From: Methanoregula sp.
GTDB lineage: Archaea; Halobacteriota; Methanomicrobia; Methanomicrobiales; Methanospirillaceae
Direction: 5' to 3'
DNA length: 5,864 bases
Assembly: GCA_003157895.1 (NCBI GenBank)
Contig: PMKW01000134.1
Coordinates: 1-5,864, forward strand
A model generated the notes under the pieces. The model was given only the letters and a program-made list of their open reading frames with translations. It had not been told where the DNA came from and ran no database searches. Positions 1 through 4,865 of this stretch are shown piece after piece; within the stretch, counting starts at the first letter, position 1; each line of letters begins with the position of its first letter. The translations under genes and the position numbers were made by a program.

Positions 1-82
1 CTGTCTCCTTGCGGGAGGCTTCGGGCTTGTCGGTTCCGATCCCTTCTTGTCATGGCGGGGACAATTCTTTTCAGGGACGATC

Positions 83-739
83 ATGGGCGATCAGAAGGCA
101 CCGGGGGCAGAAAATAACAGGGGCACATTGCTGACCGATCCCCCGTTCTACCTGCCGGAATTCGAGAAATCGTACCGGTATATCATCGATGAATATGCTG
201 TAGCCCCCCGGGAAATTGCGATCTTCATGCCCTGTGCGGTACGGAAACCCTACAGTGCCAGCCCCAGCCACCAGCTGATCCGGTCGGTTATTGCGCAGGT
301 GCTGGCTCATGACCAGTACCACCTCGTCATTTTCGGCACCTGCGGGATTGTCCCGGCCGAACTCGAAGAGATGTACCCCTATGCCCATTACCATTATATG
401 CTGGGGAAATGCAAAGACCCACAAGTCCTCGATGATTTTCTCCGCATCGAGACCGGACGCGTTGCCGGGTATCTCGCCAAGACCCGGCATCTCTATACGT
501 ACCGCATCGCGTATTGCATCGGTCTTTTCCGGGAAGCCCTTATCCGGGGATCCGAAGAGTCCGGTATTGCGTTCGATATGATCCTGCCGAGCCGGGACAT
601 GATCCATAAAGTCATCGAGGAGGGCGACTGTGTTTTTGAGGAGGGGAGTCTGTCCATGGATGAGTATCTCGGGGAGTTCTGCGACCGGCTCATCCTGTTC
701 CGGAATGCAATCCAAAAACCCCAAAAAAGAATAAAATGA
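83..739 (+). CDS. Stand-alone archaeosine synthase (ArcS) core-domain protein, DUF5591 family
   Basis: The protein (218 aa from this ATG) carries P50-C51-x3-K55-P56-Y57-x2-S60-x2-H63. This matches the PC-x3-KPY-x2-S-x2-H signature of archaeosine synthase ArcS/TgtA2, which helps convert preQ0 to archaeosine at tRNA position 15. A second family-like stretch follows, IFGTCGIVPAELEEMYP (about residues 83-99), corresponding to the SPLGIVPRELE-type segment of ArcS. Full-length ArcS is about 550-650 aa, with a TGT-like N-terminus and a C-terminal PUA domain. Here the protein ends soon after the core, so no PUA is present and no TGT-like part is visible. The ATG at 83 is preceded by a weak AGGGACGATC. 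A TTG at 47 is also in frame, and the frame is open to base 1, so an N-terminal extension cannot be excluded. No signal peptide or membrane segment is seen. The family call is firm; tRNA modification activity is inference, and a divergent paralogue with another role is possible. Confidence 0.82.
   Translation: MGDQKAPGAENNRGTLLTDPPFYLPEFEKSYRYIIDEYAVAPREIAIFMPCAVRKPYSASPSHQLIRSVIAQVLAHDQYHLVIFGTCGIVPAELEEMYPYAHYHYMLGKCKDPQVLDDFLRIETGRVAGYLAKTRHLYTYRIAYCIGLFREALIRGSEESGIAFDMILPSRDMIHKVIEEGDCVFEEGSLSMDEYLGEFCDRLILFRNAIQKPQKRIK
715..736 (-). terminator. T-rich termination tract for the minus-strand P-loop gene
   Basis: Read on the minus strand, this stretch is TTTTATTC followed by TTTTTT, GGGG and TTTTT. 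It lies about 85-105 nt past the stop codon of the 821-1774 gene and inside the 3' end of the convergent ArcS-like gene. Archaeal termination typically uses U-rich tracts rather than a strict hairpin, so the placement fits. It is also the Lys/Pro-rich tail coding sequence of the opposite gene, which could explain the composition by itself. Confidence 0.35.
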
Positions 740-785
740 GGTTCCGGATCCCGATCAGCATGGCAGCGATTCCCGGATTTTGCAG

Positions 786-822
786 GGCTGCAGCCTTCAG
801 GTTTTTCCGGCTTGTTTTTTTT
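786..822 (+). terminator. Palindrome plus T-tracts terminating the ArcS-like gene
   Basis: A perfect 10-bp palindrome, GGCTGCAGCC (786-795), is followed by TTTTT (802-806) and an eight-T run ending at 822. This begins about 47 nt past the stop codon at 739. The final T-run overlaps the stop codon of the convergent 821-1774 gene. The palindrome has no loop, so it would not form a stable hairpin alone; the T-tracts are the better signal for archaeal termination. Confidence 0.45.
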
Positions 823-1774
823 ATCCGCTCTGCGGAATCCCCGCAAGCGACCGGATCATCTTCTGGGTTTCCTGCGGTGTCCCGGTTGTGTTGACTTCAT
901 ATACCGTGGTCCGGTCCATCAGTTCGGCAACATACCGGTTCCTTATCCGTTCCTTGAACGGGTTATGGACAAGAAGATGCGGGTTGAAATAATTGTTTTT
1001 TACCAGGAGTTGTTGCCCGCTCTCCGGGTCGAGCGTCCGCGAGATGGTGCTGTCGGCAGGATCCCGTTTTAAGACAATAATCGTCCTGAGCGTGGTCATC
1101 GGCAGGATCCGTCCCTTGCCGATTACCCACCGGATATCGGCGACCGCCCGCCCGTTGTGATCAAACTCGCCTTCCGGCACAAGTCCTCCGAATTCTTTCC
1201 AGATTATGCCAAGGTCTTCCCCGATATAGAAATTTTTCTCGGAACTATAGGCAAGGATATCCGGCCCATATACCCGTGAAAAGAACCAGTCGTCCGCCAC
1301 GATCCGGGTATGCGGGTCCTGTAACAGCCCGTACGTCTGCGTTGTCTTCCCTGCCCCGGATCCCCCGATGATACAGAGGCCTTTTCCGTCAATATCCACG
1401 CAGGAGCCGTGCATGGAATAGATCCCGTGGAGATCTTCAAGGATGTCACCGGCGAGACTGAGCGCTATGGACTTGACCCAGCCATAATAGGAAAAATTGA
1501 AGAGGAACGCAGTCCTGGATAAGGGATCGAACAGGACCGTATCGGGAGCATAGGCACCATTTTTGAAGATGAGGAGCCTCCCGTGGGAGCGGATATTCTG
1601 GGATGTGGAATAGAAATTATTCTCCCAGGTGTCCTTGGTTGCGTGATCATCGGTCATGAGTTTGATGCAGCAGCCATACAGATCGGATTTGATCTCATAA
1701 CGGACCCGTGAAAGGTGCACCTCCATGAGATGCTCCCTCTCATCCGTTGATATCAGGGTAATCGTGTAGCCCAT
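821..1774 (-). CDS. HPr kinase-like P-loop kinase (HprK-related), substrate unknown
   Basis: The protein has 317 aa and no membrane segment. The N-terminal ~115 residues are not recognised. From about residue 118 it resembles the C-terminal kinase domain of HPr kinase/phosphorylase: a His-containing strand (SMHGS, H122), a Walker A loop GGSGAGKTT (137-145, K143), and a VADD motif (D161, D162) in the place of the HprK catalytic acidic pair. The H122-K143 spacing and the K143 to acidic-pair spacing are close to those I recall for bacterial HprK. A segment DIRWVIGKGRILP (about 213-225) may correspond to the HprK EIRG signature but lacks its glycine. AGGAGATC lies a few bases upstream of the chosen ATG and supports this start. 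A PTS and HPr are not expected in methanogens, so the substrate is unknown. HprK-like enzymes also act as RiPP tailoring kinases (paeninodin-type), but no precursor or maturation gene is visible nearby. The fold call is good; activity is inference. Confidence 0.75.
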   Translation of the reverse strand: MGYTITLISTDEREHLMEVHLSRVRYEIKSDLYGCCIKLMTDDHATKDTWENNFYSTSQNIRSHGRLLIFKNGAYAPDTVLFDPLSRTAFLFNFSYYGWVKSIALSLAGDILEDLHGIYSMHGSCVDIDGKGLCIIGGSGAGKTTQTYGLLQDPHTRIVADDWFFSRVYGPDILAYSSEKNFYIGEDLGIIWKEFGGLVPEGEFDHNGRAVADIRWVIGKGRILPMTTLRTIIVLKRDPADSTISRTLDPESGQQLLVKNNYFNPHLLVHNPFKERIRNRYVAELMDRTTVYEVNTTGTPQETQKMIRSLAGIPQSG

Positions 1775-1777
1775 GAG

Positions 1778-1785
1778 GATCTCCT
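1778..1785 (-). promoter_or_regulatory. Ribosome binding site of the HprK-like gene
   Basis: On the minus strand AGGAGATC lies 3 nt before the ATG at 1774, with the GGAG core about 6 nt from the start. It matches the archaeal anti-Shine-Dalgarno pattern (GGAGGTGATC) well, and selects this ATG over the in-frame ATG at residue 17. Confidence 0.6.
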
Positions 1786-1803
1786 GAAGATTCGCTCTTG
1801 TCC

Positions 1804-1815
1804 GATATCAATAAT
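1804..1815 (-). promoter_or_regulatory. Possible TATA element for the HprK-like gene
   Basis: The minus-strand sequence ATTATTGATATC sits 30-41 nt upstream of the ATG at 1774. An initiation point about 25 nt downstream would give a short leader of roughly 12 nt that just includes the Shine-Dalgarno motif. The sequence is a weak TATA match and lacks a clear A-rich BRE, since the upstream bases are TTTAGGG. Confidence 0.28.
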
Positions 1816-1819
1816 CCCT

Positions 1820-1840
1820 AAAAAGGACCAGCCCGGTCCT
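1820..1840 (-). terminator. Hairpin and T-tract terminator downstream of the histidine kinase gene
   Basis: On the minus strand AGGACC (1840-1835), loop GGGCT and GGTCCT (1829-1824) form a perfect 6-bp stem, immediately followed by a run of five T (1824-1820, one shared with the stem). It begins 38 nt past the histidine kinase stop codon and 46 nt before the HprK-like start. It looks like an intrinsic terminator and argues that the two minus-strand genes are separate transcription units. Archaea do not depend strictly on hairpins, so the T-tract may be the active part. Confidence 0.5.
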
Positions 1841-1877
1841 GCCCGGAAGGTTTGCGGGGAACGCTCCCGGTCCACGG

Positions 1878-4181
1878 TTAAGGATTCCGGCTCCCGGTAT
1901 CCCCGCCATACCGGAACCCGCCTTTCGGCACGATGATCTCGAACCGGGCTCCCCTGCCCTGGGTTCCGGTCTCGTGGATCAGGATACCCGTGATAGCGAG
2001 GATCTCGCGGGACAGAAAGAGGCCAAAGCCGGTGTTTTTCCCAAAACCCTTCTTGAAGATCTTCTGCTTGATATCTAGGGGGATGCCAACCCCGTTGTCT
2101 TCAACTGCAATCAGCAGGTCCTCACCCGAATGTTCGCAGCGGACAGTAATTCGGGATACTCGTTCGCCATGCATGACCGAATTGCCAAAAAGGTTGGCGA
2201 ACACTTTCTCGAGCATCGGGTCCGCATACACCTCGACTCCGGTGCATGAGCTGGAAAACAGGATACCCCCGGGCTTGCTTTTTGCAAATATCTCGTCCAG
2301 ACCGAACCAGCCCGGGGCATGAACGCCGAGTTCCTGGTACGTTTTTGAGAACTCGATCTGCCGCCCGATGGTTGCCGTTATCGCATCGATCTTCTGCAGG
2401 AAATCACCGATCATGGGATCGGGGTTCTTCGCCATTGCAAGCTGGGTATATCCCCGGAGGACCGTGAGCTGGTTTGCCACATCGTGGCGGGTGATCTCGT
2501 TGAGCAGGTTAAGTTTCCTGTTGGCTTCCTTGAGTGCATCTTCTGCCTGCCGGAGATTCGTGACATCGTGCATAATCCCTTCAATCCCGAGCACGTTTCC
2601 TTCTGCGTCATAAAAATAATGGCTGCTTGCAGTAACATGGTACCGGTGCCCTTCGCGGTTCCTGAGCACGAGGGGATATGCGTTTACCGAACCCTTTCTT
2701 GCAAGGATTGAAAGGAATTTTTTACGATCCTGTGGCTCCGCATACAGGTCCCTGGCCAGATCCAGACCAATCATCTTATCCGGGGAATCATACCCTGCCA
2801 GTTTCGCCCCGGCAGGGCTGATCATCGTGATCCTCCCCTCCATGTCCGTACGGTAGAGCATGTCCTGCACATTATCGATGATAGAGCGGTACTGGTTCTC
2901 GCTGCGACGAAGCGCATCCTCTGCCTGTTTGAGGGCGGTGATGTCCCGTGATATACCCATGACCGCGGTGATGGTCCCCTCCGGGTTCCTGAGCGGGATC
3001 AGGTGAGTGTCCTGCCAGGTAACCCGGGATGGCAGGTGAATCTCGTTCCCTTCATGAATGGGCATCCCTGATGTGAAGACCCGTTGCAGGTTCCGGTACT
3101 GCCTCTCGCCCTCCGGGCCCGGGAACAGTGCCGAACGGGACTTTCCGATGATCTCTTCCCTGCTCATCCCCATCATGGTCGCGGCAAACGTGTTGATATA
3201 GGTAATGGTATCGTCTTTGTTGATGATGTAGATCAGGTCCTGTGCCATATCAGCGAGTGTCCGGTATTTTTCCTCGCTGGTCCTGAGGATTTGTTCATTC
3301 CGGCTCAGTTTGTCGTACTGGTCACGCAGTTTCTCTTCCGTGGCGGAGATCTCGTCATAGGCGGCCCGAAGGTCGAGCTCTGTCTGCTTGCTGGCTGTAA
3401 TATCCCGGAAGGATTCGATAGCGCCGCTCATCTTACCCTGCCGGTCATAGAGCGGGCTTGCTTTTCCCATGAGTGTCAGCTGCGTTCCCCTCGGGCGGGG
3501 GAGATCGGTCTCTGCAATAAGAATCCCGTTCTCGTGAAGGATGCCGGAATAATGTTCCTGTATCTGTTCATCCGGTGCAAAGATCAGGTCAATCAGGATA
3601 GGCCGGCGCTCCCCATAGAGCGGGATCGCATACTCGTGGTCTCCCTTCCCGAGCATTCCGGCAGCAGGGATCCCGGTGAGTTCCTCGATTGCATGGTTCC
3701 ATGCGATCACCTTTCCTTCACGGTCGATGGCAAAGGTTGCATCCGGGAGGAAATTGATAATATCAGTCATCCGCTTTTCCGATTCGTGAAGGTCCCGCTC
3801 GGCCCGCCTTTTATTGACTGCCTGCCGGACCTTGTGCATCAGCTCGGCAAACTGGGCTTTTATCTCGCCCCCTTTCTGGATGTAAAAATCAGCACCGTTA
3901 TTAAATGCGTCGATAACCACTTCTTCCCTTCCCCTGCCGGTAAAAAGGATGAAGGGGATATCGTCGTCACGCTGCCGGATTGATTTTAAAAAACTGATGC
4001 CATCTATCACCGGCATCAGGAAATCGGAGATGATAGCATCGTACTGCCCTTTCTCCAGTTCTGCAAGTGCCTCCTTTGCGGACTCTGCGGTATCAACCCT
4101 GAACTCCCCCGTCTGCTCGAGGAAAATACGGCCGATCTCGAGCAGGCCCGGTTCATCGTCAACGTACAGGACCAATATCAT
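1878..4181 (-). CDS. Soluble hybrid sensor histidine kinase: receiver-PAS-PAS-PAS-HisKA/HATPase
   Basis: The 767-aa protein starts with a response-regulator receiver domain (1 to about 125): acidic pair D8/D9, phosphoacceptor D53 in SDFLMP, T81 and K103. Three PAS modules follow at about 131-265, 302-420 and 424-548, with a predicted helical linker around 262-302. The kinase core has the H-box RHDVANQL (phosphorylated His likely H566), N-box NLFGNSVMHG (N667), G1 box EDNGVGIP (694-701), F-box IFKKGFG, G2 box GFGLFLS (718-724) and GRGARF (742-747). All catalytic boxes look intact, although the usual Asp before the N-box Asn is Gly. There is no membrane segment or signal peptide, so it senses a cytoplasmic cue through PAS domains whose ligand cannot be told from sequence. 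The N-terminal receiver suggests it receives or relays phosphate. No partner regulator lies in the window, so it is an orphan. The ATG at 4181 gives a full receiver N-terminus (MILVLYVDDEPG) without a Shine-Dalgarno, consistent with leaderless initiation. Confidence 0.93.
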   Translation of the reverse strand: MILVLYVDDEPGLLEIGRIFLEQTGEFRVDTAESAKEALAELEKGQYDAIISDFLMPVIDGISFLKSIRQRDDDIPFILFTGRGREEVVIDAFNNGADFYIQKGGEIKAQFAELMHKVRQAVNKRRAERDLHESEKRMTDIINFLPDATFAIDREGKVIAWNHAIEELTGIPAAGMLGKGDHEYAIPLYGERRPILIDLIFAPDEQIQEHYSGILHENGILIAETDLPRPRGTQLTLMGKASPLYDRQGKMSGAIESFRDITASKQTELDLRAAYDEISATEEKLRDQYDKLSRNEQILRTSEEKYRTLADMAQDLIYIINKDDTITYINTFAATMMGMSREEIIGKSRSALFPGPEGERQYRNLQRVFTSGMPIHEGNEIHLPSRVTWQDTHLIPLRNPEGTITAVMGISRDITALKQAEDALRRSENQYRSIIDNVQDMLYRTDMEGRITMISPAGAKLAGYDSPDKMIGLDLARDLYAEPQDRKKFLSILARKGSVNAYPLVLRNREGHRYHVTASSHYFYDAEGNVLGIEGIMHDVTNLRQAEDALKEANRKLNLLNEITRHDVANQLTVLRGYTQLAMAKNPDPMIGDFLQKIDAITATIGRQIEFSKTYQELGVHAPGWFGLDEIFAKSKPGGILFSSSCTGVEVYADPMLEKVFANLFGNSVMHGERVSRITVRCEHSGEDLLIAVEDNGVGIPLDIKQKIFKKGFGKNTGFGLFLSREILAITGILIHETGTQGRGARFEIIVPKGGFRYGGDTGSRNP

Positions 4182-4203
4182 TGAAGTAGCCTGTATGTGG
4201 TCA

Positions 4204-4224
4204 GGTATATCATTCTTTTTACAG
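4204..4224 (-). promoter_or_regulatory. TATA/BRE promoter of the histidine kinase gene, probably leaderless
   Basis: On the minus strand an A-rich BRE-like TAAAAAGAAT is followed by TATA-like GATATACC (4211-4204). The TATA centre is about 27 nt upstream of the A of the start codon at 4181, the normal TATA-to-initiation distance in archaea. No Shine-Dalgarno is present in the intervening bases, so transcription probably begins at or next to the ATG. Confidence 0.55.
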
Positions 4225-4363
4225 GATCTGTTCGTTTGGATCTTCCTGTTGAGAGTTTCCGGGCAGATACCCAGAGTCTGGCCGGGACAACGGGATCATT
4301 CCGGTGGCACACAAAGATTTGCCGTGTGTCTGTATCCTGTAGAATTTCGTGCTCTGTAGAAAT

Positions 4364-4380
4364 CATTTGAAAATAATTAT
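4364..4380 (+). promoter_or_regulatory. AT-rich candidate promoter ahead of the structured intergenic stretch
   Basis: CATTTGAAAATAATTAT is a sharp AT-rich island in otherwise GC-rich DNA. Read on the plus strand, GAAAA followed by TAATTAT resembles a BRE plus TATA box and would place initiation near 4400, just at the start of the inverted-repeat cluster. The element is nearly symmetrical and could serve either strand. No gene start depends on it directly. Confidence 0.22.
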
Positions 4381-4387
4381 GACGCTC

Positions 4388-4548
4388 TCGGGGGCTCTGC
4401 CACCGCCGCTATGGTATCCCCCGATTGCGATTGTGCCGTATTACGCGTACGCAATCGTGGAGAAATTTTCAGTTTAGGTAATGCCGAAGCATCGCAATGC
4501 GCCCCCGCCCCCATGGAGGGCAGGGTTAGCGCAAGGGGGGAGATCATC
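4388..4548 (+). ncRNA. Candidate structured RNA or cis-regulatory RNA (strand uncertain)
   Basis: Strong inverted repeats are packed in tandem here: TCGGGGG (4388-4394) with CCCCCGA (4418-4424); CGATTGCG (4422-4429) with CGCAATCG (4450-4457); ATGC (4481-4484) with GCAT (4489-4492) around a CGAA loop; GCAT (4489-4492) with ATGC (4497-4500) around CGCA; and C-runs at 4501-4512 opposite the G-run 4535-4540. ATTGCGAT (4424-4431) can instead pair with ATCGCAAT (4491-4498), so alternative folds exist. It matches no RNA family I recognise: no C/D box pair with normal spacing, no tRNA arms, no known riboswitch core. It could equally be a set of protein-binding dyads. Assigned as RNA by structure only. 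Confidence 0.2.
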
Positions 4549-4585
4549 ACTTGAAAAGAGGATTTCTCCAGAACAGAATTTCATG

Positions 4586-4598
4586 AAAAAGTTATACC
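4586..4598 (+). promoter_or_regulatory. BRE/TATA-like element upstream of the Nudix gene (distal)
   Basis: AAAAAGTTATACC combines an A-rich BRE-like stretch with TTATACC. Initiation near 4620 would give the Nudix gene a long leader of about 245 nt containing the 4724-4748 hairpin. The sequence match is better than the proximal candidate at 4793-4801, but the distance to the gene is large. Confidence 0.28.
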
Positions 4599-4723
4599 GG
4601 ATGAATTTGGATTACCCGCCCGGGAAATCCCCTGATACGACTCCTCTCGACCGCTCCGGGGTATCTGAAATACCGGTACAGGATTTGTCCGGAAATAAAG
4701 GACATTGAGGAACCGGAGAGTGA

Positions 4724-4748
4724 CCTGCCATACTCCGAAACTGGCAGG
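4724..4748 (+). repeat. Perfect 7-bp inverted repeat in the Nudix gene upstream region
   Basis: CCTGCCA (4724-4730) and TGGCAGG (4742-4748) are perfect complements around an 11-nt loop. The hairpin is followed by AAAAA rather than T, so it is not a plus-strand terminator. The inner part TGCCAT (4726-4731) can instead pair with ATGGCA (4753-4758). It may be an RNA leader structure or an operator for a dimeric regulator. Confidence 0.4.
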
Positions 4749-4792
4749 AAAAATGGCATGGGCCCTGCACCATCTATCACGTTTAAATTTCT

Positions 4793-4801
4793 GAATATAA
4801 G
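4793..4801 (+). promoter_or_regulatory. Proximal TATA-like element of the Nudix gene
   Basis: GAATATAAG lies in an AT-rich patch (4779-4812) that also includes TTTAAATT (4782-4789). Initiation about 25 nt downstream, near 4823, would give a leader of about 43 nt that carries AGGAGG at 4841-4846. This placement argues against translation from the in-frame ATG at 4758, which lies upstream of the TATA-like element. Confidence 0.38.
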
Positions 4802-4865
4802 CGTTTTTTTTACTCTGCATACCAACCGGAATACCATCCAAGGAGGCATCCCCATCCCGACTTAC

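Larger units (their letters stand above)
4182..4757. other. Long region without a convincing gene between divergent units
   Basis: These 576 nt separate the minus-strand histidine kinase from the plus-strand Nudix gene. Small open frames exist but lack recognisable protein character or good starts. What can be seen is the histidine kinase promoter (4204-4224), an odd palindrome CCAGAGTCTGG (4271-4281), an AT-rich island (about 4363-4382), a cluster of strong inverted repeats (4388-4548), a purine-rich GGGGGGAGATC (4535-4545), a BRE/TATA-like AAAAAGTTATACC (4586-4598), and a hairpin (4724-4748). No tRNA, rRNA, CRISPR or insertion sequence is seen. Confidence 0.7.

Noticed and set aside
71..724. 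217-codon minus-strand open frame opposite the ArcS-like gene
   Set aside because: It is antisense to a gene with clear family motifs, and its protein has no recognisable domain; it is a by-product of GC-rich codon use.
740..765. T-arm-like GGTTCCGGATCCC suggesting a tRNA remnant or attachment site
   Set aside because: It lacks the GGTTCRA core and there are no acceptor, D or anticodon arms around it.
3084..3983. 299-codon plus-strand open frame opposite the histidine kinase
   Set aside because: It lies wholly antisense to the PAS/receiver region, whose protein motifs are unmistakable. The translated product is Cys/Pro/His-rich without domain character and has no ribosome site that I could see.
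4178..4366. 62-codon minus-strand frame whose TGA overlaps the histidine kinase ATG (ATGA)
   Set aside because: The overlap looks like translational coupling, but the frame covers the histidine kinase TATA/BRE element, has no Shine-Dalgarno and shows no family resemblance. A leaderless start at 4181 explains the gene better.
4469..4551. Possible minus-strand C/D box RNA (GTGATGA near 4550 and CTGA near 4470)
   Set aside because: The C and D boxes are present, but no credible D'/C' pair lies at the usual spacing, and the interval is filled by GC runs rather than guide-like segments.
4581..4855. Minus-strand frames of 86-87 codons across the nudC upstream region
   Set aside because: They overlap the AT-rich promoter island and the AGGAGG on the other strand, have no ribosome site, and look like composition noise.
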